NCBI GenBank assembly: GCA_958452575.1
Contig: CAUDUM010000002.1
Location: 310,001 to 374,000 of the forward strand
Source: an uncultured Eggerthellaceae bacterium
Lineage (GTDB): Bacteria > Actinomycetota > Coriobacteriia > Coriobacteriales > Eggerthellaceae
Length of the DNA stretch: 64,000 nt
Direction: 5' to 3'
The position numbers and the translations under genes were made by a program. This document shows positions 35,559 through 43,867 of this stretch, piece by piece (the first letter of the stretch is position 1; every line of letters begins with the position of its first letter). Below the pieces are notes generated by a model. It did no database searches. It was not told where the DNA came from and saw only the letters and a program-made list of their open reading frames with translations.

Positions 35559-36026
35559 TTAGTCCGCGGAATCGGAAGCGGCACCCAAGCCTTTCTCCAA
35601 CAGATCCACCAGCAGCTCGTCCAAGCGCTTGCGCGAACGCAGCGCCGCAAGCCACTGCTCGGCAAGAGCCACGCCGTCCGGCGTGAGCTCGTACTCGCGG
35701 CGACGCGGGCCCGAGCAATCCTCGACCCAGCGCGACACCACGGCGCCCTCGTCCTCGAGCCGGCGCAGGCTGCGGTACAGGCCGCCGGAGTCGACGTCGA
35801 CCTCGCCGCCCGACATCTCAAGGATGGTGCGCCGCATGTCGTAGCCGTAACCGCCTGCGGCAAGAAGCGCAGCAAGCGCCGCCGGCTCGACCAGGGCGCC
35901 GCCACCGCCGCCGCGTCTGCGGCAGCACGGGCGTCGCGCCGGCTGGCCGGGGCAGTTCGCGCCGCCCATCGGCTGCGACTCGCCGGAAACAGGGACCTGC
36001 TCGGCCCCGTCAGATTGGTCCGACAT
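35559..36026 (-). CDS. PadR-family transcriptional regulator with Cys/Gly-rich N-terminus
   Basis: 155 residues, ATG at 36026 (AAAGGAGG eight bases upstream). Residues about 50-120 form the PadR winged helix: LLAAGGYGYDMRRTI, GLYRSLRRLEDEGAV and RREYELTPDGVALAEQWL; a helical tail for dimerisation follows. Ahead of it is an unusual 45-residue extension with CPG, RPCCRRR and a run of five glycines, which could bind a metal or be disordered. It heads a likely operon with the 987-residue protein and hisS. Ligand unknown. Confidence 0.85.
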   Translation of the reverse strand: MSDQSDGAEQVPVSGESQPMGGANCPGQPARRPCCRRRGGGGGALVEPAALAALLAAGGYGYDMRRTILEMSGGEVDVDSGGLYRSLRRLEDEGAVVSRWVEDCSGPRRREYELTPDGVALAEQWLAALRSRKRLDELLVDLLEKGLGAASDSAD

Positions 36027-36122
36027 GCGAGGCGCCTCCTTTCAATGGGCGGGGACGATGCGTTTCATGCGTCCCATTATAGAGCGCCCGCGGCATTTGG
36101 AACCAAGGGATCGCCGAGGTGC

Positions 36123-36170
36123 TTGACCTCTTCGTGCGCTTCTCATAGTATTAGTTGCGATATCGCAACT
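36123..36170 (+). promoter_or_regulatory. Promoter and perfect palindromic operator of the HTH/kinase module
   Basis: TTGACC (36123-36128) and TAGTAT (36146-36151) are exactly 17 bases apart. Just downstream, AGTTGCGATATCGCAACT (36153-36170) is a perfect 18-base palindrome across the start of transcription, 15 bases before the first start codon. A protein bound there would block transcription; the HTH product of the first gene is the natural candidate. Confidence 0.85.
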
Positions 36171-36185
36171 ATTTAAGGAGTTTCC

Positions 36186-36614
36186 ATGCTTTCGGTTTCG
36201 CAAAGCGCCGCGCTGCTAGGCATCTCACCTACCCGCGTTCGCAAGCTCATCGCCAATGGCGCGCTCCCAGCGCAGAAGATCGGAAGGAGCTGGGCGATCT
36301 CGGAAAAGGACGTGGCGGCGCGCTTCGAAAAGCACCCCAGAGCCGGCAGGCCGAAATCCTCCACCGCTGGCGGCTCCTCGCCCCTTCCCCCGTCGGAGCC
36401 GGCCGATCCCGCCGCCACGTCCGATCGCGCATCTTCTGTCGAACCCCCTGAACGGCTGCTCTACCGCGCTTGCAAGGAGGCGTTTCTCTTCCGCCCCGAC
36501 CAACAGCTCATCGATCAGGCGGAATCGAGCGAGGAAGCGTCATTTTACTTTGCCGTCGCGGACTTTTTCCTCCAGCGAAAACAACAGGAGCTCATAAAGG
36601 CGGGGGTCTTCTGA
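36186..36614 (+). CDS. HTH protein, predicted antitoxin/repressor of a kinase module
   Basis: 142 residues. The N-terminus (about 1-50) is an excisionase/MerR-like winged HTH (VSQSAALLGISPTRVRKLIA, then GRSWAISEKDVAARF). A Pro/Ser-rich linker (51-87) leads to a helical, acidic C-terminus (residues 88-142, including FYFAVADFFLQRKQQELIKA) that may bind the partner. The stop TGA overlaps the ATG of the next gene, so the two are coupled. Small DNA-binding gene first and kinase second, with a self-operator, is the classical order of an antitoxin-toxin pair. The antitoxin role is inferred; the HTH is plain. Confidence 0.8.
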   Translation: MLSVSQSAALLGISPTRVRKLIANGALPAQKIGRSWAISEKDVAARFEKHPRAGRPKSSTAGGSSPLPPSEPADPAATSDRASSVEPPERLLYRACKEAFLFRPDQQLIDQAESSEEASFYFAVADFFLQRKQQELIKAGVF

Positions 36615-37237
36615 TGGAGACGAGCGCCGCACCTTACTACATCGTGTTCGCCGGCGTGAACGGCGCGGGGAAATCGACGCTCTTCAACTCGGGGCTATGG
36701 CGGCTGCGCGGAATGCCCGCCCGCCTTCCGCGCGTGAATCCCGACGAGATCGTACGCGAGATGGGCGGCGACTGGCGCTCCTCCGCCGATCAGATGAAAG
36801 CCGCCCGGGAAGCGGTGCTGCGCATCCGATGCCTCCTCGATGCCAAAGCGAGTTTCAATCAGGAAACGACGCTTTCCGGGCATGCCGCCATCGGCAACAT
36901 CCGACGCGCCCATGAACAAGGGTACCGCATCCATCTGTATTATGTGGGCGTCAACGATGCCGACATTGCGCTCGCGCGCATCGCTCACCGCACGGAAGTC
37001 GGTGGCCACGACATCGACCGCGATGCGGTGATGCGCCGCTATCGCACCTCGCTTTCCGGCCTCGCCAAAGTCCTCGACTTATGCGAGGCGGCAACCGTGT
37101 TCGACAACACGCGCAGCCTCACGAGCGTCGCCGCATGGCATCGTGGCACGCTCTCTTGGTGGGGCAACCCGCAAACCGACGCCCCCTGGCTTTTGCGGGC
37201 GATGGCCGACAGCGAGCTGTGGCGACGGATGCAGTAG
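36614..37237 (+). CDS. Zeta-toxin-like P-loop kinase (COG4185 type), predicted toxin
   Basis: 207 residues, ATG at 36614 inside the upstream stop (TGATG). The Walker A motif GVNGAGKST is at about 14-22, a conserved Asp in RVNPDEIVREM (Asp44), the segment FNQETTLSGH at about 81-90 and a basic lid (RIAHRTEVGGHDIDRDAVMRRY). Zeta and PezT toxins phosphorylate UDP-sugars and block peptidoglycan synthesis, while COG4185 proteins are their shorter relatives of less certain substrate. With the HTH gene and operator it forms a complete two-gene module. An alternative is that it is a harmless small-molecule kinase. Confidence 0.85.
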   Translation: METSAAPYYIVFAGVNGAGKSTLFNSGLWRLRGMPARLPRVNPDEIVREMGGDWRSSADQMKAAREAVLRIRCLLDAKASFNQETTLSGHAAIGNIRRAHEQGYRIHLYYVGVNDADIALARIAHRTEVGGHDIDRDAVMRRYRTSLSGLAKVLDLCEAATVFDNTRSLTSVAAWHRGTLSWWGNPQTDAPWLLRAMADSELWRRMQ

Positions 37238-37272
37238 GCAGGGATCAGCGCCGGACGCTGCCTGCGGCATAG

Positions 37273-38379
37273 CTACAGGCGCTCGACCACCAGATCGCCC
37301 ATCTGGACGGTGCCTACCACCTGGTCGGCGGGGGTTGCGGCGTCCTTGATGTCGCCGGTGCGCCAGCCCTCGTCGAGCACCGCGGTCACCGCGCGGCGGA
37401 CGTCGTCGGCAGCGGCGGGAGCATCCAAGCTGTAGCGCAGCATCATCTCCACCGACAGGATCTGCGCGAGCGGATTGGCGATGCCGCGCCCCGCGATGTC
37501 GGGCGCGCTGCCGTGGCTCGGCTCGTAAAGCGCCGTGCCGTCGCCCAGGCTCGCGCTCGCCAGCATGCCCAGCGAGCCGGTGATCTGGGCCGCCTCGTCG
37601 GAGAGGATGTCGCCGAACATGTTCTCCGTCACCACGACGTCGAAATCGGCGGGACGGTTGATGAGCTGCATCGCGGCATTGTCCACAAGCAGATCCTCCA
37701 ACTCGATCTGGGGGAACTCCTCCTCATGGACGCGGTGCACCACCTCGCGCCACAGGCGGCTCGTCTCCAGCACGTTGGCCTTGTCGACGCTGGTCACCTT
37801 GCCGCGGCGCTTGCCCGCCGCGACGAACGCCTGGCGCGCGATGCGTTCGATCTCGTATTCGCGATATTCCATGGTGTCGTAGGCGCGCTGGCCCGCGCCG
37901 CCGTCGGCGCCGGCGCCCGGCTCGTCGTAGAAACGCTCGCGCTTGCCAAAGTACAAGCCGCCCGTCAGCTCGCGCACGATCATCATGTCCACGCCGTCGA
38001 CGATCTCGGGCTTGAGCGTGGAGGCGCCCGCCAATGCCGGGAAGATCTGCACGGGACGCAGGTTGGTGTAGAGTCCCAGCTCCTTGCGGATGCCCAAAAG
38101 CCCCTGTTCGGGACGCGGCTTGGACGGATCCGTCGTATCCCACTTGGGACCTCCCACCGCCGCGAGCAGCACCGCATCGGATGCCCGCGCCGCCTCGAGC
38201 GTCGCAGCGGGCAGCGCCGTGCCGCACGCGTCGATCGCCGCGCCGCCGAGAAGCGCCTCGGTGTAGAAGAAGCGCATGCCGTGCTTTTTGCCCACCGCAT
38301 CGAGCACCTTGGTGCCCTCGGCGATGATCTCGGGCCCGATGCCGTCGCCCGGCAGCAGGCAGATGCTGTATTCAGCCAT
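37273..38379 (-). CDS. leuB: 3-isopropylmalate dehydrogenase
   Basis: 368 residues from the ATG at 38379. The fold of the isocitrate/isopropylmalate family is clear: LLPGDGIGPEIIAEG at the N-terminus, the substrate loop around RPVQIF and VRELTGGLYFGK, and DEAAQITGSLGMLASASLG near the C-terminus with EPSHGSAPDIAG. It oxidises and decarboxylates 3-isopropylmalate with NAD to 2-ketoisocaproate in leucine synthesis. It ends the leuCDB operon and is convergent with the kinase gene. A GAGADGGAGQRAYDT insert at about 155-169 is longer than usual. Confidence 0.96.
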   Translation of the reverse strand: MAEYSICLLPGDGIGPEIIAEGTKVLDAVGKKHGMRFFYTEALLGGAAIDACGTALPAATLEAARASDAVLLAAVGGPKWDTTDPSKPRPEQGLLGIRKELGLYTNLRPVQIFPALAGASTLKPEIVDGVDMMIVRELTGGLYFGKRERFYDEPGAGADGGAGQRAYDTMEYREYEIERIARQAFVAAGKRRGKVTSVDKANVLETSRLWREVVHRVHEEEFPQIELEDLLVDNAAMQLINRPADFDVVVTENMFGDILSDEAAQITGSLGMLASASLGDGTALYEPSHGSAPDIAGRGIANPLAQILSVEMMLRYSLDAPAAADDVRRAVTAVLDEGWRTGDIKDAATPADQVVGTVQMGDLVVERL

Positions 38380-38426
38380 GACCACATGCCCCTTTCGATC
38401 GAATCGACCGGCTCCGCCTTGCGGCA

Positions 38427-38930
38427 CTACCGTCCCTTTTCCGCCAGCATCGCGCGTGTGCGGTTGACCAAACCGCCCTGCTCGATGATCTCGCGGATGA
38501 ACGGCGGGAACGGCTCCGCTTGAAACGCCTTGCCCGTCGTCTCATCGGTGATGGCGCCCGTATCGGCGTCGATGCTCACCACATCGCCGTCCTTGATGGC
38601 GTCCACCGCTTCGGGGCACTCGAGGATCGCCAGCCCGGTGTTGATGGAGTTGCGGTAGAAGATGCGCGCGAAACTCTTTGCGATGACCGCGTCGACGCCC
38701 GCCGCCTTGATGGCGATCGGCGCGTGCTCGCGCGACGAACCGCAGCCGAAGTTCTCCTCCGCCACGATGATGTCGCCGGGGGCCACCTTGTCCGTAAACG
38801 ACGCATCCAGATCCTCCATGCAGTGCTTTGCCAGCTCGGCGGGGTCGGAGGTGTTCAGATAGCGCGCCGGGATGATGACGTCGGTGTCCACATCGCGTCC
38901 ATAGCGATGCACGGTGCCCTTGAATTGCAT
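38427..38930 (-). CDS. leuD: 3-isopropylmalate dehydratase small subunit
   Basis: 167 residues from the ATG at 38930 behind GGAAAGG. Sequence features of the swivelling aconitase-type domain are present: RDVDTDVIIPARYLNTSDP near the start, ENFGCGSSREHAPIA (about 59-73) and ARIFYRNSINTGL. It pairs with LeuC to isomerise 2- to 3-isopropylmalate. The length matches the archaeal/anaerobe-type small subunit (LeuD of 160-170 residues). Confidence 0.96.
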   Translation of the reverse strand: MQFKGTVHRYGRDVDTDVIIPARYLNTSDPAELAKHCMEDLDASFTDKVAPGDIIVAEENFGCGSSREHAPIAIKAAGVDAVIAKSFARIFYRNSINTGLAILECPEAVDAIKDGDVVSIDADTGAITDETTGKAFQAEPFPPFIREIIEQGGLVNRTRAMLAEKGR

Positions 38931-38997
38931 GCGAATCCTTTCCGCCAAGCCGCGCGACCCGCCCGCCATGCGCAAGCAGACCGCAAGCGGCGCGTTG

Positions 38998-40263
38998 CTA
39001 GTCCAAATCCTCCGGCAGTCCGATATGCCCCAGCACCGCGCTTGCGGCGGCGACCGCCGGCGACGCCAGATACACCTCGCTGTCGGGGTGCCCCATGCGG
39101 CCCACGAAATTGCGGTTGGTGGTCGCGATGGCACGCTCCCCCGCCGCCAGAACCCCCATATAGCCGCCCAGGCACGGACCGCACGTGGGGGTGGAAACCG
39201 CGCAGTTGGCATCCAGGAAGATGTCCGTCAGGCCCTCCTCGATGCATTGGCGGTACACCTGCTGCGTGGCGGGGATGATGACGCAGCGCACGCCCGGTGC
39301 CACCTTGCGGCCTTTGAGGACCGCCGCCGCCTGCCGCATGTCGGCCAAGCGCCCGTTGGTGCAGCTGCCGATGACCGCCTGGTCGATGCGCACATCGCGC
39401 GCCTCGCTTGCCGGACGGGTGTTGGAAGGCAGGTGCGGAAACGCCACCGTCGGCACGATGTCGGCCGCATCGATTTCGATGACCTGAGCGTATTCCGCAT
39501 CGGGATCCGAGACGTACACCGTGTAGGGACGCTCGACGCGGCCGTCCAGGTATGCGCGCGCGACGTCGTCCACCGGGATCAGACCCGCCTTGCCGCCGGC
39601 TTCGATCGCCATGTTGCAGATGGTCAGGCGCTCGTCCATCGACAGGCTCTCGATGGCGCTGCCCGTGAACTCCATCGCCTTGTACAGGGCCCCGTCGACG
39701 CCGATCGCGCCGATGATGTGCAGGATGACGTCCTTGCCGGTGACGCCCGGGGCGAGCGCACCCTCCACCTTGAACAAGATGGTCTCGGGCACTTTGAACC
39801 ACGCCCTGCCCACGGCCATGCCCACACCCGCGTCGGTGGAGCCCACGCCCGTGGAGAACGCGCCCAGCGCGCCGTAGGTGCAGGTATGGCTGTCGGCGCC
39901 GATGATCAGATCGCCCGGCCCGACGACGCCCTGCTCGGGCAGAAGCGCATGCTCCACACCCATGCAGCCCACCTCGTAATAGTGGGATATCCCCTGTTCA
40001 TGAGCGAAATCGCGCACGATCTTCGCCTGCTCGGCGCTCTTGATGTCCTTGTTGGGGACGTAATGGTCGGGGACCAGCGCGATCTTGTCGGCGTCGAACA
40101 CCTCGTCGGCGATCTGGCGCACCGTCTTGATGGCGAGCGGAGCGGTGACGTCGTTGGCCAGCACCAGGTCAAGATCGCATTCGATCAGCTGGCCGGGTCT
40201 GACCTCATCCAATCCCGCATGGGCGGCGAGGATCTTCTCCGCCATAGTCATGGGACGCGCCAT
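38998..40263 (-). CDS. leuC: 3-isopropylmalate dehydratase large subunit
   Basis: 421 residues from the ATG at 40263 (GAGGAG six bases upstream). It is the aconitase-type catalytic subunit with three iron-sulfur cysteines: SHTCTYGALGAF region, GSCTNGR and TCGPCLGG. At 421 residues it is the shorter type shared with homoaconitase-like enzymes of anaerobes, matching the short LeuD. It opens the leuCDB operon. leuA is not in the window. Confidence 0.96.
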   Translation of the reverse strand: MARPMTMAEKILAAHAGLDEVRPGQLIECDLDLVLANDVTAPLAIKTVRQIADEVFDADKIALVPDHYVPNKDIKSAEQAKIVRDFAHEQGISHYYEVGCMGVEHALLPEQGVVGPGDLIIGADSHTCTYGALGAFSTGVGSTDAGVGMAVGRAWFKVPETILFKVEGALAPGVTGKDVILHIIGAIGVDGALYKAMEFTGSAIESLSMDERLTICNMAIEAGGKAGLIPVDDVARAYLDGRVERPYTVYVSDPDAEYAQVIEIDAADIVPTVAFPHLPSNTRPASEARDVRIDQAVIGSCTNGRLADMRQAAAVLKGRKVAPGVRCVIIPATQQVYRQCIEEGLTDIFLDANCAVSTPTCGPCLGGYMGVLAAGERAIATTNRNFVGRMGHPDSEVYLASPAVAAASAVLGHIGLPEDLD

Positions 40264-40322
40264 GTCGAACTCCTCATCCCATCCAGCGCGATGCCGGATT
40301 CGTCTTCGATGGAAACGGCTTC

Positions 40323-40351
40323 ATTCTAGCATCGCTTTGTTTCCAGAATAA
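40323..40351 (-). promoter_or_regulatory. Candidate promoter of leuCDB
   Basis: TTATTC (40351-40346) and TAGAAT (40328-40323) on the minus strand are 17 bases apart, 60 bases before leuC. No leader peptide or T-box was found in the short leader. Confidence 0.5.
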
Positions 40352-40375
40352 GAAAAGCCCCCTTGGGGGCTTTTC
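40352..40375. terminator. Bidirectional intrinsic terminator
   Basis: GAAAAGCCCCC and GGGGGCTTTTC form a compact palindrome with terminal A/T runs. It serves the peptidoglycan-binding gene ending at 40435, about 60 bases downstream of its stop, and overlaps the -35 zone of leuCDB. Confidence 0.9.
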
Positions 40376-40434
40376 GTCACGGCATGTCACCAAAGATCGC
40401 CATGTGCACATAAATGCATCATGATCAGGTGTTA

Positions 40435-41340
40435 TTAAGACAACGCAGAGCAGATGGCATCGAGCAGCGTGATGGCGAAATGCTGAGCCGAGCGTCCCTC
40501 GCCCGCGTCCTCCCACATCGTGCCGGGAAGCTCGACCGCGATGCGCGCCGGCTTGGCCGCACGCGCGGCGGAAAGCGCCGATTTCAAACGCAGCGCCAGC
40601 GAATCGTCGTCGGTGTAGGTGACCCGGGGACCGCCCGCGTTGGTCGCCTCGCCCGGCAGGACGATATGCACGAGCAGCATGCTCTCATCGGGCGCGACCA
40701 AAAGGCTGTCGGCAGAGAGGATCTTGGACGTGGGGCTGGTCGCAAGCGCTAGATTCGACATGCGCGAAGCAACGCTGCGCGTGAACTGGTCTGTGCCGAA
40801 CAGGCACAGCGCGTTGCTCTCGAGCACCTCCGCGGCGCGGGCGAACCCCAGATGGGCGCCTTCGCGCATGGCCTCCTTGCCCTCCCAGGAGTGATGGAGG
40901 TTGCGGATGGCGGCGTAGGTGTAGGCGCCGGCGATGCCGTCGGTGGGCAGTCCCATATTGGTTTGGAACGTGCGCAGGGCATCCTCCGTGTAGGCGCCGA
41001 AGATTCCGTCGGCGCCGCCGCAAGCGAACCCCAACGCGCCCAGCGCGCTTTGGAGCTCCTTGACGTCGTTGCCGTGGAAGTACGGCATGCGCAGGTACAG
41101 CGTGCGATCGCCCAGATGGTAGGACGCGTCGACCAGCGCCGCCCACGTCTTGCCGTCGACCTCGTCGGCGTCGGGCAGGCCCTCCTGCTTGCGAAACTCT
41201 CGCACCGCTGCGACCGTCGCGTCATCGAACACGCCGGTCACACCCCCCTCGGCAAGGTGCCCGGTGGTGATGAGCCTTTGCTGGACGTCCTCGACGGCCG
41301 CCCCGGTGTCGTTTCGTTTGATCGTATCCATGCGCACCAT
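40435..41340 (-). CDS. Peptidoglycan-binding-domain protein without a visible catalytic domain
   Basis: 301 residues if started at the ATG at 41340; an alternative ATG is nine bases inside. No signal peptide is present. Two PG_binding_1 modules are visible: GAAVEDVQQRLITTGHL (about 12-70) and GNDVKELQSALGALGFACGG (about 90-150). The C-terminal half (about 160-301) has a Rossmann-like feel (LLVHIVLPG, KPARIAVELPG) and lacks an amidase zinc motif that I can recognise. It is reminiscent of CwlM, a cytoplasmic regulator of wall precursor synthesis in mycobacteria that carries the same domains. Neighbours are the polyprenyl synthase and other envelope genes. Confidence 0.75.
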   Translation of the reverse strand: MVRMDTIKRNDTGAAVEDVQQRLITTGHLAEGGVTGVFDDATVAAVREFRKQEGLPDADEVDGKTWAALVDASYHLGDRTLYLRMPYFHGNDVKELQSALGALGFACGGADGIFGAYTEDALRTFQTNMGLPTDGIAGAYTYAAIRNLHHSWEGKEAMREGAHLGFARAAEVLESNALCLFGTDQFTRSVASRMSNLALATSPTSKILSADSLLVAPDESMLLVHIVLPGEATNAGGPRVTYTDDDSLALRLKSALSAARAAKPARIAVELPGTMWEDAGEGRSAQHFAITLLDAICSALS

Positions 41341-41510
41341 ACTAGCGCACGCCCCGCGCTCGGCTTGCGCCCGGGGCGCAGTTCCACCAAAAAGGGATAT
41401 AAGCCGAGAGGAGCGGAAAAGACGCGGGCGGGGATAGGATCGGGGCTCACCGGTCGAGCCTGGGTCAGCGCGCGTCGGCATGTTCCGCGGTTCGGCAGAA
41501 CCGCGGAACC

Positions 41511-42557
41511 CTAGCGCAGTCGCTTGACGAACCAATCCGCCATGCTGATCAGCAGGTCGCGCGCCGTGGAGGGCTCGACCATGTCGACCAGGCGGTTTTT
41601 GGCGATGCTGGTCAGGTTCTCGGCGTAGTTGCGCGCATAGTCGATGCTGCCCGCCTCCTCCATGATGGCGACCGCCTCCGCCAGCACAGCGGGATCCTTC
41701 TCCTTGGAGGACAGGATCTCGATGAGGCGCTCCCTCTGGGGGCTGTTCTGCAGGGCGTGCACGACGACGAGGGTGCGTTTGCCCTCGGTGATGTCGTTGC
41801 GGAAATCCTTCTTGGTGCTCTCCTCGGTGCCCACGAGGTTGAGCAGGTCGTCCTGGATCTGGAACGCGAGCCCGGTGTCCAAGCCGTAGTTGCGCAGCGC
41901 CTCGATCTCGGTCTCGGAGCCGCCGCCGATGATGGCGCCCACCGCCAGCGGCACGGCGCCGGAATAATGCGCGGTCTTGTGCGTGGCCATGACCAGATAG
42001 TCCTCGGGCGTGATGTCGTAGCGGCCGTCGCGCGCCCAGCCGATGTCGAGCGCCTGGCCCTCGATGGTGCGGCGCGTCATCTCGGTGAGCTCGGTGAGCA
42101 CGCGCACCTTGGTCTGGGCATCCAGGTTGTCGTCGTGCACGACCGTGCCGTTGACCAGCGACAGCGCCAGGTCGCCCATGTTGATGGCCAAGCCGATGCC
42201 CTCGGTGAGGTGCAGGCACGGCTCGCCGCGGCGCAGCTCGGCCTCGTCGGCGATGTCGTCGTGGATGAGAGCGGCGGTGTGGAAGTGCTCGATGGCGGCC
42301 GCCGCGCTCGTCGCGCGCTCCATGTCGCCGCCCACCGCAAGGCAGGCAGCGAAGCAGATCAGCGGACGGTGGCGCTTTCCGCCGTTTTTGCTGTACGCCT
42401 TCAGGGGATCGTAGAGATAGCGGTCCATATCGGGATGCGTGCCTGTGGGAAGATAGGCGTTCACCAGCTCCCCTACGCGCTCCGCGTAGTAGTTGAGGTA
42501 CTCCTCGAACGAAGTGGGCGGATTCTCCACCGCCGCGATGATCTCGTTGATGTTCAC
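41511..42557 (-). CDS. Polyprenyl (geranylgeranyl/farnesyl-type) diphosphate synthase
   Basis: 348 residues from a GTG at 42557, preceded by GGGGGAG. The first Asp-rich motif is LIHDDIADEAELRRGEP at about 97-113 and the second is FQIQDDLLNLVG, where the last Asp of DDxxD is Asn. KNGGKRHRPL is the family's diphosphate-binding site. It extends allylic diphosphates with isopentenyl diphosphate; the product length cannot be told and could be the precursor of undecaprenyl carrier, menaquinone side chain or carotenoids. It follows the tRNA-Leu gene. Confidence 0.92.
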   Translation of the reverse strand: MNINEIIAAVENPPTSFEEYLNYYAERVGELVNAYLPTGTHPDMDRYLYDPLKAYSKNGGKRHRPLICFAACLAVGGDMERATSAAAAIEHFHTAALIHDDIADEAELRRGEPCLHLTEGIGLAINMGDLALSLVNGTVVHDDNLDAQTKVRVLTELTEMTRRTIEGQALDIGWARDGRYDITPEDYLVMATHKTAHYSGAVPLAVGAIIGGGSETEIEALRNYGLDTGLAFQIQDDLLNLVGTEESTKKDFRNDITEGKRTLVVVHALQNSPQRERLIEILSSKEKDPAVLAEAVAIMEEAGSIDYARNYAENLTSIAKNRLVDMVEPSTARDLLISMADWFVKRLR

Positions 42558-42676
42558 GCTAACGTCTCCCCCGTGCTTAAAGCGTAGGTTGAATGGATGA
42601 TCGGATGCCGGTCCGAGTCCTGACCCCCAACTGAGAATCGGCACCGGCCGCCGCCTCGTCGCCAGGCAGGAATACC

Positions 42677-42761
42677 TGGTAGGAGCGGTGGGACTCGAAC
42701 CCACAAGCCCGAGGGCGGAGGATTTTAAGTCCCCTGCGTCTGCCAATTCCGCCACGCTCCC
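42677..42761 (-). tRNA. tRNA-Leu (anticodon TAA), CCA encoded
   Basis: 85 nt with the CCA end at 42677-42679. The acceptor is GGGAGCG paired with CGCTCCT (one G-T pair at the end), discriminator A. The anticodon loop reads CTTAAAA, giving TAA. A long class II variable arm (CGCCCTCGGGCTTG) and the TPsiC loop GGTTCGAGTCC follow. TATATA at 42782-42787 may be its -10. Confidence 0.96.
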
Positions 42762-42901
42762 GATTCGGCCAACAGCAGCTGTATATACTACCAAAACGCA
42801 GCACTTCCGATTTCCGCGAAAGGCGCAACGGGGCCTTTTCCACGGCGGCAGCAAATTTCACCGGGTTCAACTGGGCTTGCAGGCTGCTATGAGGGCGCCT
42901 A

Positions 42902-43867
42902 TCACCACTCGCCACGCGCAAGCGATGCAAGCGCTCCCTGCAAGATGTCGGTCTCGCTTGCCGTGTAACCGTCGACGCCGGCAAGCTCGAGCACCTGCGA
43001 CAGGATGACGAACCCGGCTACGATGACGGGCGCGCGACCGGGATCGAGGCCCACCACGTCGCGACGGCGCGCAAGGGGCATCGCGGCAAGACGCGCCAGC
43101 TCCTCGTCCAGAACCTCCTTGCCGACGCGGTATCCGTGCACTTTGCCGGCATCGTAGGCCTCCATGCGCTCGCGCACCGACACCGCCGTCGTCGCCGTGC
43201 CCGCAACCGCCACCAGGCGCTGCCACGAAAGCCCATCCGCTTTCAGCTGCTCGAAGTACGGAGCCATCTCGTCGACGACCCACGCAGCCGCGCATTCGAG
43301 CTCGCCGGGATCCGGCGGATCGCCCGCGAGAAAGCGCTCGGTCATGCGACGGCACCCCACGTTGAACGAATGGGAGCGCGAAGGAGCGCCTCCCCCGCAT
43401 CCGGCGACGATCTCGGTGGAGCCGCCGCCCACGTCGACGACCAGCAGATCCTCACCGGGATAGTCGAGCGATGCCCCCGCAAAGGAGAATCGCGCCTCCA
43501 TATCACCGGGGATGACGCGCAGATCGACGCCTTCTTGCGCAATACGCGCGATCAGAGCGTCTTTGTTGGCGGCATCACGCGCGGCGGATGTGGCGAGCGC
43601 CGCGACCTCGACGGGCGTATCAGGCGATCCCAACTCATCGAGCAAAGCGCGATAACGCCCTATCGTTGCGGCGGCGCGCTCGATCGCATCGGAGGAGAGC
43701 GCCCCGGAGGCGTCCACGCCCTCGCCGAGGTTGACGATGGCGTACTCGCGCCGCAGCTCATGCAGCTTGCCGGAGGCATCGACGTCGGCGACCAGCATGC
43801 GGCACGTGACGGTGCCCAGGTCGATGACGGCGTAGCGCCCCGCGCGGCAGATGCCGTCGGCGCCCAT
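42902..43867 (-). CDS. Ppx/GppA-family exopolyphosphatase/pppGpp phosphohydrolase
   Basis: 321 residues from the ATG at 43867, overlapping the previous stop. The ASKHA fold is clear: YAVIDLGTVTCRMLVADVD at about 11-29, GEGVDASGALSSDAIERA, ATSAARDAANKD, and the second phosphate loop VDVGGGSTEIV. It matches the single-domain form of about 300-320 residues. It hydrolyses polyphosphate or pppGpp in the cytoplasm. Coupling to the FtsB/DivIC gene by a one-base overlap is common in Actinobacteria, where ftsB-like genes often sit before ppx. Confidence 0.93.
   Translation of the reverse strand: MGADGICRAGRYAVIDLGTVTCRMLVADVDASGKLHELRREYAIVNLGEGVDASGALSSDAIERAAATIGRYRALLDELGSPDTPVEVAALATSAARDAANKDALIARIAQEGVDLRVIPGDMEARFSFAGASLDYPGEDLLVVDVGGGSTEIVAGCGGGAPSRSHSFNVGCRRMTERFLAGDPPDPGELECAAAWVVDEMAPYFEQLKADGLSWQRLVAVAGTATTAVSVRERMEAYDAGKVHGYRVGKEVLDEELARLAAMPLARRRDVVGLDPGRAPVIVAGFVILSQVLELAGVDGYTASETDILQGALASLARGEW

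Noticed and set aside
30855..36176. A plus-strand open frame of 1773 codons
   Set aside because: It runs antisense to yhgE, hisS and the 987-residue gene. It is His/Arg/Gly-rich with no domain, no ribosome site and no start near a promoter; it is a shadow caused by high GC.
42678..42854. N-terminal extension of the polyprenyl synthase
   Set aside because: The open frame continues through the tRNA-Leu gene; the GTG at 42557 has the ribosome site and matches family length.
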